This document shows positions 19,921-29,908 of a stretch of 64,000 nucleotides of DNA, in pieces. Each line of letters opens with the position of its first letter. The stretch's first letter is position 1. Below the pieces are notes generated by a model. The model searched no databases and was not told the origin of the DNA. It worked only from the letters and a program-made list of their open reading frames with translations. Position numbers and translations under genes: made by a program. This stretch comes from Trujillonella endophytica (GTDB taxonomy: Bacteria > Actinomycetota > Actinomycetes > Mycobacteriales > Geodermatophilaceae), in the NCBI RefSeq assembly GCF_900110555.1, contig NZ_FOEE01000008.1:186001-250000 (forward strand), given 5' to 3'.

Positions 19921-21315
19921 GTGACCACGGTGACGACCGCGTGGGTGGCCGAGCTCGTCGACGCGTTGGGGACAGGCGGCGTCCTGGTCGACCCGGACGT
20001 CACCGCCTCCTACGCGCGCGACGAGGCGATGCTCGCCGGGGCCGGCACGCCGGCCGCCGTGGTGCTCCCGCGGAGCACCACCGACGTCGTGGCGGTGATG
20101 AAGGTCGCGCACCGGCACGGCGTCCCGGTGGTCCCGCGCGGCGCCGGGTCCGGGCTGGCGGGGGGCAGCAACGCCTTGGACGGCGCCATCACCCTGGTGA
20201 CGACCCGCATGGACGCCGTCCTGGAGGTGTCACCGGCCGACCGGCTCGCCGTCGTCCAGCCCGGCGTGGTGAACAAGCAGCTGCGCGACGCCGTCGCCGC
20301 GCACGGGCTGTTCTATCCGCCGGACCCCTCCAGCTACGACTGGTGCACGATCGGCGGCAACCTGTCCACCAACTCCGGCGGGCTGTGCTGCGTCAAGTAC
20401 GGCGTCACCACCGACTACGTGCTCGGCCTCGAGGTGGTGCTCGCCGACGGGCGGGTGCTGCGGACCGGCCGGCGGACCGTGAAGGGCGTCGCGGGCTACG
20501 ACCTGGCCCGGCTGTTCGTCGGCTCGGAGGGGACGCTCGGCGTCATCACCGAGGCGACCCTCGCGCTGCGGCCGGCGCCGCAGCGGCCGGTGACGCTGGT
20601 CGCGACCTTCGGTACCACCGCGCAGACCGGGCAGGTGGCCGAGCGGGTGGTCACCACCGGGCTGGTGCCCAGCCTGCTCGAGGTCATCGACAACACCTGC
20701 ATCTGCGCCGTCGACGACCTGCTGCACGCCGACCTGGACCGCAGCGCCTCCGCCCTGCTCGTCGCGCAGTCCGACGCCGGGGGCGCCGCGGCGCTCGCCG
20801 AGATCGAGGCGCTGGCCGCGCTCTGCCGGGAGGCCGGCGCGGACCTGGTGCACACCACCGACGACCCGGCCGAGGGCGACCTGCTGCTGGCCGCGCGGCG
20901 GATGGCGATCCCCGCGCTCGCGCAGCTGGGCGCGACGCTGCTCGACGACGTCGCCGTCCCCCGCTCGGCGATCGCCAGGTTCCTGGACGGCTGCGACGCC
21001 ATCGCCGCCCGCCGGGAGCTGACCATCGGCGTCCTCGGGCACGTCGGTGACGGCAACATGCACCCGACGATCTGCTTCGACCCGGCCGACCCCGGCCAGC
21101 GGGAACGCGCCTTCGCCGCGTTCGACGACATCCTCGAGCTGGGCCTGTCCCTCGGCGGCACCATCACCGGGGAGCACGGCGTCGGCTCGCTGAAGGTCGA
21201 CTGGCTGGAGCGCGAGATCGGTCCCGTGTCGCTGGACGTGCACCGCTCGATCAAGGACGCCTTGGATCCCGCGGGCCTGCTCAACCCCGGAAAGGTGTTC
21301 CGCCGGCGCGGCTGA
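19921..21315 (+). CDS. FAD-linked oxidase, GlcD/lactate dehydrogenase type
   Basis: A 464-residue VAO/PCMH-family flavoenzyme. FAD-binding motifs are VPRGAGSGLAGGSN and the segment DPSSYDWCTIGGNLSTNSGG; the C-terminal cap has GHVGDGNMHPTICFD, TGEHGVGSLK and the closing LDPAGLLNPGKVF. Such enzymes oxidise glycolate, D-lactate or another 2-hydroxyacid; the exact substrate cannot be told. GTG 19921 is chosen because TACGGT lies 6 bases upstream; GTG 19930 is possible. A FAD-disulfide reductase-like gene follows at 14 bp. Confidence 0.9.
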   Translation: MTTVTTAWVAELVDALGTGGVLVDPDVTASYARDEAMLAGAGTPAAVVLPRSTTDVVAVMKVAHRHGVPVVPRGAGSGLAGGSNALDGAITLVTTRMDAVLEVSPADRLAVVQPGVVNKQLRDAVAAHGLFYPPDPSSYDWCTIGGNLSTNSGGLCCVKYGVTTDYVLGLEVVLADGRVLRTGRRTVKGVAGYDLARLFVGSEGTLGVITEATLALRPAPQRPVTLVATFGTTAQTGQVAERVVTTGLVPSLLEVIDNTCICAVDDLLHADLDRSASALLVAQSDAGGAAALAEIEALAALCREAGADLVHTTDDPAEGDLLLAARRMAIPALAQLGATLLDDVAVPRSAIARFLDGCDAIAARRELTIGVLGHVGDGNMHPTICFDPADPGQRERAFAAFDDILELGLSLGGTITGEHGVGSLKVDWLEREIGPVSLDVHRSIKDALDPAGLLNPGKVFRRRG

Positions 21316-21328
21316 CACGCTGACCTGC

Positions 21329-22675
21329 ATGGGACGCGACCGGCTGCTCGTCATCGGCGGCGACGCCGCCGGAATGTCCGCCGCGGCGCAGGCCCGCCGC
21401 CTCCGCCCGGAGATGCGGATCACCGTGCTGGAGCAGGGCCCCGACGTCTCCTTCTCCGCCTGTGGCATCCCCTACTGGGTCGGCGGCGTCGTCGCCGACC
21501 GCGACCTGCTCATCGCCCGCACGCCCGCGCAGTTCGCCGCCCAGGACATCGACGTGCGGACGGGCACCCGCGCCGAGGGCATCGACCTCGGCGCGGGCAC
21601 GGTGCGCACGGGAACCGGCGAGACGCTGGGCTACGACCGGCTCGTCGTCGCCACGGGGGGCCGTCCCGCCCGCCCGCCGGTGCCGGGGCTGGACGCCGAG
21701 GGCGTGCACGGGGTCCATCGGCTGGCCGACGGCGCCGACATGCGCGCCGCCATCGCCGCGGGGGCGAAGCGCGCGGTCGTGCTCGGCGGCGGCTACATCG
21801 GGCTGGAGATGGCCGAGGTCCTGCGCGCCCGTGGTCTGGAGGTGACCGTCGTCCTCGCCGACCCGCTGCCCATGGCGCAGCTGGATCCGGACATGGGGGA
21901 GCGGGTCTGCGCGGCGATGGGCGCCATGGGCATCGACGTCCGGCCCGGCGAGCCCGTGCGCGAGGTCGAGACCGACGCCGACGGCGTCGCCCGGGCCGTC
22001 CGCACCGACGCGGGGGCCTACGAGGCCGACCTCGTGGTGCTGGGCCTGGGCATGGGGCCGGAGGCGGCGCTGGCCGCAGACGCGGGCCTGCAGCTGGGCA
22101 GCACCGGGGCGGTCGAGGTGGACCGCACCCAGCGCAGCGTCTCCCATCCCGAGGTCTCCGCCGCCGGGGACTGCTCGCAGACCTGGTCGCGGATCACCGG
22201 CGCGGCGATGCACGTCGCGCTCGGCACGCACGCCAACAAGCAGGGCCGCGTGGCCGGCTCGGTCATCGCCGGCACGCCGGCCCGCTTCGCCGGCGTCCTG
22301 GGGACGGCGCTCACCAAGGTCGGCGACACCGAGGTCGCGCTCACCGGGCTGAGCTCGGCGGCCGCGGAGGAGGCGGGGTACGCGTGCCGGGCGGAGACCA
22401 TCTCCGCCACCACGCGCGCCGGCTACTACCCGGGCGCGGAGGAGATCACGGTCAAGCTGATCAGCGAGCGCGGGTCCGGTGCGCTGCTGGGCGCGCAGAT
22501 CGTCGGCGGCCCGGGCAGCGGCAAGCGGATCGACGTGTTCGCCACCGCGATCTGGGCGGGGCTCACCGCCGAGGAGCTCGCCGGCTCCGACCTCTCCTAC
22601 GCGCCCCCGTTCTCGCCCACCTACGACCCGGTGCTGGTGGCAGCCCGGGTGTCCAGCCGGATCGAGCAGGGATAG
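21329..22675 (+). CDS. CoA-disulfide reductase-like flavoprotein
   Basis: A 448-residue class-III pyridine nucleotide-disulfide oxidoreductase. The N-terminal FAD motif is LLVIGGDAAGMSAAAQARRL and the single redox Cys lies in SFSACGIPYWVGG (residue ~45), as in CoA-disulfide reductase and NADH oxidase. The NAD-binding motif is AVVLGGGYIGLEMAEVL and ISAAGDC-type SAAGDCSQTW closes the FAD domain; a dimerisation domain follows. Mycothiol producers usually lack the CoA thiol system, so a role as NAD(P)H oxidase, persulfide or CoA-thiol reductase stays open. Co-directional with the GlcD-like gene. Confidence 0.88.
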   Translation: MGRDRLLVIGGDAAGMSAAAQARRLRPEMRITVLEQGPDVSFSACGIPYWVGGVVADRDLLIARTPAQFAAQDIDVRTGTRAEGIDLGAGTVRTGTGETLGYDRLVVATGGRPARPPVPGLDAEGVHGVHRLADGADMRAAIAAGAKRAVVLGGGYIGLEMAEVLRARGLEVTVVLADPLPMAQLDPDMGERVCAAMGAMGIDVRPGEPVREVETDADGVARAVRTDAGAYEADLVVLGLGMGPEAALAADAGLQLGSTGAVEVDRTQRSVSHPEVSAAGDCSQTWSRITGAAMHVALGTHANKQGRVAGSVIAGTPARFAGVLGTALTKVGDTEVALTGLSSAAAEEAGYACRAETISATTRAGYYPGAEEITVKLISERGSGALLGAQIVGGPGSGKRIDVFATAIWAGLTAEELAGSDLSYAPPFSPTYDPVLVAARVSSRIEQG

Positions 22676-22833
22676 GGACCCGCCGCCCTCCCCATGGCGC
22701 TCGGCACGGCGGAGGCCCCCGCGCCGGGGTCGAGAACGTCACCCGACGGGGGAGCGGGGTGCGTCACCGCGGCATCGAGGCGGGATACTGGGGCCCGACC
22801 AGCGCGCAGTCGCCGACGACAGGAGTGCCCCGC

Positions 22834-23868
22834 ATGCCCATCGCGACCCCCGAGGTCTACGCCGACATGATCAGCCGGGCGAAGGAGGGCGGCTTCGCCT
22901 ACCCGGCGATCAACTGCACCTCCTCGGAGACGATCAACGCGGCGCTGCGCGGGTTCGCCGATGCGGGCAGCGACGGCATCATCCAGTTCTCCACCGGCGG
23001 CGCGGAGTTCGGCTCCGGCACCAAGGTCAAGGACATGGTCACCGGGGCGGTCGCGCTGGCGGAGTTCGCCCACGTCGTCGCCGAGAAGTACCCGGTCAAC
23101 GTGGCGCTGCACACCGACCACTGCCCCAAGGACAAGCTGGACTCCTACGTCCGGCCGCTGATCGCCGTCTCCCAGGACCGCGTGGACGCCGGCCAGGCGC
23201 CGCTGTTCCAGTCGCACATGTGGGACGGCTCGGCCGTCGACCTCGACGAGAACCTGCAGATCGCCGAGGAGCTCATCGCCCGGTGTTCCGCCGCGAAGAT
23301 CGTGCTGGAGATCGAGATCGGCGTCGTCGGCGGCGAGGAGGACGGCGTCAGCCACGACATCAACGACAAGCTCTACACCGCCCCCGGTGACTACATCGCC
23401 ACCGCCAAGGCGCTCGGCCTGGGCGAGAAGGGCGTCTACCTGCTCGCCGCGACGTTCGGCAACGTGCACGGCGTCTACAAGCCCGGCAACGTCCAGCTGC
23501 GGCCGGAGATCCTCAAGCAGGGCCAGGAGGTCGTCACCGCCGAGCTGGGCCTGCCCGAGGGCAGCAAGCCGTTCAACTTCGTCTTCCACGGCGGCTCGGG
23601 CTCGCTGCAGTCGGAGATCCGCGAGGCGCTGTCCTACGGCGTGGTGAAGATGAACGTCGACACCGACACCCAGTACGCCTTCACCCGGCCGATCGCCGGG
23701 CACATGTTCGGCAACTACGACGGCGTGCTGAAGATCGACGGCGAGGTGGGCAACAAGAAGGCCTACGACCCGCGCAGCTACCTCAAGGCCGCCGAGACGA
23801 GCATGGCGGCGCGCGTCGTGCAGGCCTGCGAGGACCTGCTGTCGGCCGGCCAGTCCACGAGCGCATGA
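22834..23868 (+). CDS. fba: Class II fructose-bisphosphate aldolase
   Basis: A 344-residue zinc aldolase of glycolysis/gluconeogenesis. Class IIA features are ALHTDHCPKDKLD with zinc-binding His, the active-site region LEIEIGVVGGEEDGV, TFGNVHGVYKPGNV and the phosphate-binding FVFHGGSGS and VVKMNVDTDTQYAFT. AGGAG lies 8 bases before the ATG. It is overlapped by a DUF3151 gene, a conserved actinobacterial pairing. Confidence 0.97.
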   Translation: MPIATPEVYADMISRAKEGGFAYPAINCTSSETINAALRGFADAGSDGIIQFSTGGAEFGSGTKVKDMVTGAVALAEFAHVVAEKYPVNVALHTDHCPKDKLDSYVRPLIAVSQDRVDAGQAPLFQSHMWDGSAVDLDENLQIAEELIARCSAAKIVLEIEIGVVGGEEDGVSHDINDKLYTAPGDYIATAKALGLGEKGVYLLAATFGNVHGVYKPGNVQLRPEILKQGQEVVTAELGLPEGSKPFNFVFHGGSGSLQSEIREALSYGVVKMNVDTDTQYAFTRPIAGHMFGNYDGVLKIDGEVGNKKAYDPRSYLKAAETSMAARVVQACEDLLSAGQSTSA

Positions 23869-24272
23869 CGCACTCGCACGGGAACCTGCTGGGCGAGCCG
23901 CCGGCCACCCTCCTCCCGCCGTCCCCGGAGGCCGAGCGAGAGCTCGCCGAGGGCGTCGCCGCCGCGGAGGTGGCGGCACACCACCCCACGTACAGCGCGG
24001 CCTGGGCGGCGCTGGCAGAGGAGGCCGTCGAGGGTGGCCGGGTGATCGAGGCCTACGCCTACGCCCGCACCGGCTACCACCGCGGGCTGGACGCGCTGCG
24101 CCGCAACGGCTGGAAGGGCTTCGGTCCGGTGCCGTGGTCGCACGAGCCCAACCGCGGCTTCCTGCGCTGCGTCACGGTGCTGGCGCGGGCCGCCGAGGCG
24201 ATCGGCGAGACCGCCGAGCAGGAACGCTGCACCCAGCTGCTGCGCGACTGCGACCCCAGCCTCGGGGCCTGA
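23865..24272 (+). CDS. DUF3151 family protein
   Basis: A 135-residue cytoplasmic protein of the DUF3151 family, found next to fba across actinobacteria. Visible core: AAHHPTYSAAWAALAEEAVEG, then EAYAYARTGYHRGLDALRRN and GWKGFGPVPWSHEPNRGF; helical, TPR-like. Its ATG overlaps the fba stop (ATGA), implying coupled expression. No function is established. Confidence 0.9.
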   Translation: MTHSHGNLLGEPPATLLPPSPEAERELAEGVAAAEVAAHHPTYSAAWAALAEEAVEGGRVIEAYAYARTGYHRGLDALRRNGWKGFGPVPWSHEPNRGFLRCVTVLARAAEAIGETAEQERCTQLLRDCDPSLGA

Positions 24273-24375
24273 CGCTCACCCTCGGTCATCTCGGCAGGCG
24301 GAACGGCCGGTCCTCGCTCACACTGCGTGTTCCACGGTGCCGTTCGGGCACCGCGACACGAAGTGGGGTGCGGTC

Positions 24376-24522
24376 ATGGCAACACTGCTCTGGATCATCG
24401 CCGTCGTCCTGGTGATCGCCGGCATCGTCGCGATCGTCCGCCGTCAGCTGCTGTGGGGCATCGTGCTCATCGTGGTCGGGCTGCTCGTGGGCCCGGGCGG
24501 AGTGAGCATCTTCAACGTCTGA
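24376..24522 (+). CDS. Small GPGG-motif membrane protein
   Basis: A 48-residue protein with two hydrophobic helices (residues ~3-18 and 23-37) separated by RRQ, ending in VGPGGVSIFNV. It matches the small actinobacterial membrane proteins named for a GPGG motif. The ATG at 24376 is chosen because GGGGTG lies 7 bases upstream; an upstream ATG at 24337 lacks a good site. No function is known; its own terminator suggests a separate unit. Confidence 0.75.
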   Translation: MATLLWIIAVVLVIAGIVAIVRRQLLWGIVLIVVGLLVGPGGVSIFNV

Positions 24523-24525
24523 CCG

Positions 24526-24563
24526 GCCCTCCCGGCGGGTGGACCACACCCCGCCGGGAGGGC
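24526..24563. terminator. Bidirectional terminator hairpin
   Basis: Perfect 14-bp arms GCCCTCCCGGCGGG (24526-24539) and complement (24550-24563), between the convergent GPGG gene (+) and ABC ATPase gene (-). Confidence 0.8.
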
Positions 24564-24576
24564 TCCGGCGTTCCCG

Positions 24577-25419
24577 TCAGCGCGCGTTCCAGTCCGGGTG
24601 CGTCCGCTCGATCTCGTCGGTGAGCGCCGTGAGCTCGTCGTCGCCCGCCATCAGCCGGGTCAGGCTGTCGGCGTCGACGTCCTCCCGGGTGAGCCGGCCC
24701 GCGACCTGGCCGCCGGCCAGGAGCAGGAACCGGTCGCCGATCAGGTGGGCGTAGCGCGGGTTGGCGGTCACGACGACGACGGCGAGCCCGCGCGCCCGGG
24801 CCGCGAGCAGCGCCTGCCCCGCCTGGGTGGCCCCGGCGACGCTGCGCGGCGCGATCGGCTCGTCGACGAGCAGGGCCCGCGACCCGAAGTGCAGCGCGCG
24901 GGCGATCGCCAGGCTCTGCCGCTCCCCGGGGCGCAGCCCGCTGGCCGGCTGGTCGGGGTCCACGCCGGCCATGCCGACCTTCGCCAGTTCGCGCGCCGTG
25001 AGCTCGCGCGCCGCGGCCAGGTCCACCCGGCGCAGCGGCCACATCCCGGCCGTGGGCTCGGCGCCGAGGCAGAAGTTCCGCCACACCGACATCAGCGGGG
25101 CCACGGAGAGGTCGTTCCAGACGGTGGCGATGCCGGCCGCGCGCGCGTCCCGGGCTGACCGGAACCGTGCCGGGCGGCCGTCGAGGAGCAGGCTCCCCTC
25201 GTCCGGCCGGGTCAGCCCCGAGAGCACCGACACCAGCGTCGACTTGCCGGAACCGTTCTCGCCGAGGACGCAGGTGATCGTGCCGGGCGCGAACTCCGCG
25301 GACACCCGGGACAGCGCCGCCACGCTGCCGTGGCGCACCGTCACCTGGCCCAGCGCCAGCACCGGGGGCGGACCGGGGACGACGGGGCCGGGCCCGCCGG
25401 GGACGTCGTCGGCGCTCAC
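24577..25419 (-). CDS. Sugar-type ABC transporter ATPase
   Basis: A 280-residue single-NBD ATPase for the adjacent RbsC-like permease. Walker A is GENGSGKST and Walker B ALLVDEP with the following Ile-Ala instead of the usual Thr; the signature reads LRPGERQ rather than LSGGQ. Sugar-uptake ATPases of the RbsA/MglA type are normally ~500 residues with two NBDs; the short form resembles FrcA/XylG. The GTG overlaps the permease stop (GTGA). Altered signature residues make full activity uncertain. Confidence 0.82.
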   Translation of the reverse strand: MSADDVPGGPGPVVPGPPPVLALGQVTVRHGSVAALSRVSAEFAPGTITCVLGENGSGKSTLVSVLSGLTRPDEGSLLLDGRPARFRSARDARAAGIATVWNDLSVAPLMSVWRNFCLGAEPTAGMWPLRRVDLAAARELTARELAKVGMAGVDPDQPASGLRPGERQSLAIARALHFGSRALLVDEPIAPRSVAGATQAGQALLAARARGLAVVVVTANPRYAHLIGDRFLLLAGGQVAGRLTREDVDADSLTRLMAGDDELTALTDEIERTHPDWNAR

Positions 25420-26474
25420 GACCGGGGCACCTCCCGCAGCCGGCTGCGCACCACGCCGCTGGCGAGCAGCGCGACGATCAGCAGCACGCCGAGGAACGCC
25501 TGGAACCACAGCGAGTCCCAGCCCGCCAGCGTGATCCCGAACTGGGCGACGGCGTAGATCAGGGCGCCGACCGCCGCGCCCACCGCGGAGCCGTAGCCGC
25601 CGGTGAGCAGGCAACCGCCGATGACCGCGGCGACGAGGAAGTCGATCGACGGCATCAGCGTCGAGCCGCCCTCCGCGGTGCCCAGCCGGACCAGCACCAG
25701 GGTGCCGATCAGCCACCCGGCAGCAGCGGTGCAGCAGAACAGGGTCAGCGTGGTCCGCCGGACCGGGACGCCGAGCTCGCGGGCGGCGCGCCGGGCCCCG
25801 CCGACGGCGAGGACGCCGTTGCCGAACGGGGTGCGCCACAGCAGCCACGCCGCCCAGGCCGTCAACCCGAGCCACCACACGATCGAGATGCTGAAGACGC
25901 CCTCGCCCCACTCCGCGGTGGACTGGAAGACCGTGCGCGCCGAGGACCATCCGGGCGCCTCGTCGAGGTTCTGCAACACCGTCGTCCCGGCGATCGCGCG
26001 GGTCAGCGCGAGGGAGGTGCCCTGCAGCACGAGGTGCGCGGCGAGGGTCACCAGGAAGCTGGGCAGCCCGGTGCGGACGACGAGCCAGCCGTTGAGCAGG
26101 CCGACGACGAGGGAGGCGGCCAGCGAGACGGCCAGCGCCGGCCAGATGCCCCAGCCCGCCTCGGCGACCAGGAGCCCGGTGAGCAGGGAACTGGACGCCG
26201 CCACCATGCCGATCGAGAGGTCGATGTGGCCGGCGATCAGGAGCAGGCCCACCGCCAGCGCGCCGATGCCCAGCAGCGAGGCGCTGTCCAGCACGCCCGC
26301 CAGGCCGCCCGCGCTCACCAGGGCGGGCGCCGCGACCGCGAAGAACACCGTGACGACCACGAGCCCGATCCAGGCGGCCGTGCTCGGACGGACCAGCGTC
26401 CGGCCGAGGAGGCGACCTCCGGGGACCGGGCCGGCGAGGGCCGACCGGGACCCGGGCAGCTGGCCGGCGGTCAC
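25416..26474 (-). CDS. RbsC-like sugar ABC transporter permease
   Basis: A 352-residue membrane protein with about ten helices of the branched-chain/ribose permease (BPD_transp_2) family: LIAGHIDLSIGMVAASSSLLTG, LVTLAAHLVLQGTSLALT, AAVIGGCLLTGGYGSAVGA. It translocates a sugar or similar solute together with the ATPase. No periplasmic binding protein gene is adjacent. GTG 26474 has no clear ribosome binding site but overlaps the stop of a possible 23-codon frame (26471-26542), so coupling is possible. Confidence 0.85.
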   Translation of the reverse strand: MTAGQLPGSRSALAGPVPGGRLLGRTLVRPSTAAWIGLVVVTVFFAVAAPALVSAGGLAGVLDSASLLGIGALAVGLLLIAGHIDLSIGMVAASSSLLTGLLVAEAGWGIWPALAVSLAASLVVGLLNGWLVVRTGLPSFLVTLAAHLVLQGTSLALTRAIAGTTVLQNLDEAPGWSSARTVFQSTAEWGEGVFSISIVWWLGLTAWAAWLLWRTPFGNGVLAVGGARRAARELGVPVRRTTLTLFCCTAAAGWLIGTLVLVRLGTAEGGSTLMPSIDFLVAAVIGGCLLTGGYGSAVGAAVGALIYAVAQFGITLAGWDSLWFQAFLGVLLIVALLASGVVRSRLREVPRS

Positions 26475-26604
26475 GTGGGCCGGCTCGGGGACGACGGCAG
26501 GGGGGCCTCCTCGACGGCTGGGGAGAGGGGGTCAGTGTCCATGACCCGCGTCCGGCCTCCCGACGGGGTCCCGCGCCGGGCGCGGGGGCGGTCGGGAGCC
26601 TCCG

Positions 26605-27222
26605 TCAGGGCTGCAGGCGCCAGCGCACCCGGTCGTCGGCGTACCAGGTCCAGCGGCTCACGAGGCGGGGGAGGACGACGCCGTCGCGGGTCACCCGGGC
26701 CGGGTCGCAGGCGATCTGCAGCGCCCGGCCGGTGGACAGCCGCGGCGGCCGCATGGGCAGGACCGACACGACGACGCGGAGGGTGTCCACGGCGCGCCAC
26801 TCCGGCCGGGCGGTGATGCGGCTGATCAGCCCGTCGGCGACCTTGACGTCGTCGTGGTGGGCCTGGGCGCCGAACCGCCGGGCGAGCCGGGGGCGGATGC
26901 CGTCGGCGGCGGGCTCGACGCGGCCGGTGTGCAGCAGGACCCCGCCGTGGTCGTCGCGCACCAGCGTCATCTCGCGCTCGGCGCCGCCGCCGATGCCGAG
27001 GTCGCGGGCCAGCCCGCGGGAGAGCTTGTCGTCGGCCGGCTCCCAGGAGACGGCGACGTCGGCGGTGCGGGACGCGCGGTTGAGGGCGGCGAGCACGCCG
27101 GCGAGCGCGGGAACCGGGCCCCGGACCAGCACCGAGGACCCCTCACCGGCGCCGGCCACGGCGTCGGGGGTCGGTGCCTGATCCGGGGCGAGGCCGCGTA
27201 GGTCCACCTCGAGCAGGGGCAT
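26605..27222 (-). CDS. Conserved hypothetical actinobacterial protein
   Basis: A 205-residue soluble protein of unknown function. It begins PLLEVDLRGL, has a SSVLVRGPVPALAGVLAALNR helix, and contains VLLHTGRVEPAADGIRPRLARRFGA and the end RWTWYADDRVRWRLQP. No catalytic motif or membrane segment was recognised. It is divergent from purA with 67 bp between the starts; the shared region holds a CCTGCCA-CC-TGGCAGG palindrome and a TACCCT box that could drive purA. Confidence 0.65.
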   Translation of the reverse strand: MPLLEVDLRGLAPDQAPTPDAVAGAGEGSSVLVRGPVPALAGVLAALNRASRTADVAVSWEPADDKLSRGLARDLGIGGGAEREMTLVRDDHGGVLLHTGRVEPAADGIRPRLARRFGAQAHHDDVKVADGLISRITARPEWRAVDTLRVVVSVLPMRPPRLSTGRALQIACDPARVTRDGVVLPRLVSRWTWYADDRVRWRLQP

Positions 27223-27227
27223 GCGAT

Positions 27228-27246
27228 TACCCTGCCACCTGGCAGG
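27228..27246 (+). promoter_or_regulatory. Putative purA promoter/palindrome
   Basis: TACCCT (27228-27233) could be a -10 box for purA, overlapping a CCTGCCA-CC-TGGCAGG palindrome (27231-27246). Tentative. Confidence 0.35.
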
Positions 27247-27283
27247 CCGGTCATCACCGGTGTCGATGCGCGAGGGGATCTGA

Positions 27284-28579
<1,296 letters not shown>

Positions 28580-28597
28580 ACGCTCGGCGGTTCCGGG

Positions 28598-28616
28598 TGC
28601 GGTCCGGCGGACCGCA
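28598..28616. terminator. Hairpin between purA and GDPD genes
   Basis: 8-bp stem TGCGGTCC/GGACCGCA with a GGC loop, between convergent stops at 28579 and 28623. Confidence 0.6.
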
Positions 28617-28622
28617 GACCTG

Positions 28623-29654
28623 TCATGCCGCGGCGCAGACCGGGGCGAACTCCTCGCGCACGGAGACGGCGATCTCGGGGTGATCGGTGATCAGGCCGTC
28701 CACCCCGAGGCCGAGCAGCAGGCGGGCCTCCCCGGCGGCGTCGCCGAGGGCGCTCGGGTCGTCGCCGATCTGCAGGTGCCGGGGAAGGAAGGCGTTCTCG
28801 GCGCGCAGCGTCCACGGGACGACGCTCAGTCCGGCGTGGTGGGCGCGGGTGACCAGGTCGGTCGGGCCGGTCAGCTGGCCGCCGGCGTTGCGCGGCAGGA
28901 TCCGGTGCCGGCTGGGCGCGATGCCCTGCGCGTAGGTGGAGATGCCGCGCAGGCCCGCGTTGGTGAGCAGCGGGTCGTCCTCGGGGGCGTCGTCGACGAG
29001 CTGGAACATCGTCGGGCCGCCGTCGCCGACCAGGCCACGCAGCTCCTGCAGGCCCGCGGCGTCGAAGGACTGCACGACGACGGTTCCGTCCGGGGAGACG
29101 GCGTCCAGCCGATGCAGCTCCGCGGCCACGAGCTCGGCCATGGGCAGGCCGTGCTCGGCCGACCAGCTCGGCTTCTTCAACTCGGCGAGCACGCGGATCG
29201 GGCGCTCGGGGGTCGACCGCCGGCGGGCCAGCTCGACGACCTCGGCGAGGGTGAGGATCTCGAACGTGCCGTCGTAGGCGGTGTTGAGCGGGCGCAGCTC
29301 GGGCATGCGCTCGATCGCCCGCAGCGTCCGGATCTCGGCCAGGGTGAGGTCCTCGGCGAACCAGCCGGTGCGCTCCTTGCCGCCCACGACCCGGGTGGTG
29401 CGCCGGCCGGCGAACTCGGGCCGCGCGGCGACGTCCGTGGTCCGGGAGAGCTCGTTCTCGTGCCGGACGACGAGGGCGCCGTCGCGGGTGACCACCACGT
29501 CGGGCTCGACGAGGTCGGCGCCGAGGTCGATGGCGAGGTCGTAGCTCGCGGCGGTGTGCTCGGGCCGGTAGGCCGGGGCGCCGCGGTGACCGACGATCAC
29601 GGGACGGGGGAGGCGGCTCGCCCGGGGCACCGCCGGCGACAGGATGGCCTGCAT
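28623..29654 (-). CDS. Glycerophosphodiester phosphodiesterase
   Basis: A 343-residue GDPD enzyme hydrolysing glycerophosphodiesters to glycerol-3-phosphate and an alcohol. It has VIVGHRGAPAYRPEHT with the catalytic His, then DLVEPDVVVTRDGALVVRHE with the metal-binding Glu/Asp and second His; LAELKKPSW and the TIM-barrel end LGVDGLITDHPE are typical. There is no convincing signal peptide, so it appears cytoplasmic. ATG 29654 is chosen with AGGGG a few bases upstream. Convergent with purA. Confidence 0.93.
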   Translation of the reverse strand: MQAILSPAVPRASRLPRPVIVGHRGAPAYRPEHTAASYDLAIDLGADLVEPDVVVTRDGALVVRHENELSRTTDVAARPEFAGRRTTRVVGGKERTGWFAEDLTLAEIRTLRAIERMPELRPLNTAYDGTFEILTLAEVVELARRRSTPERPIRVLAELKKPSWSAEHGLPMAELVAAELHRLDAVSPDGTVVVQSFDAAGLQELRGLVGDGGPTMFQLVDDAPEDDPLLTNAGLRGISTYAQGIAPSRHRILPRNAGGQLTGPTDLVTRAHHAGLSVVPWTLRAENAFLPRHLQIGDDPSALGDAAGEARLLLGLGVDGLITDHPEIAVSVREEFAPVCAAA

Positions 29655-29908
29655 GTCCCCTACAACACCGTGACCGGGTGTCCATGACGCGAACGCCGAA
29701 CGGCGCGTTGCGCACAATTCGGCAGACGTGCAGGTCATCGGGCCACAGCTGTGTCCGCTGTGGCGGAAATCGCCTTCGGAGGTGGACCGGGGCGGCGTGG
29801 CCCGGCGGCGCGGCATATCCCTGGATCGGCCGGGCGGGTGTCGATCTTGAGTCCGCGGGCGCGAAAACTCGGGCGACAGTCCTGCCGTGCGGCGCCACCA
29901 TCGTCGGC

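Noticed and set aside
24577-25419. Frameshifted two-domain sugar ATPase
   Set aside because: The protein has a complete single NBD with its own start and stop and no remnant of a second Walker A downstream.
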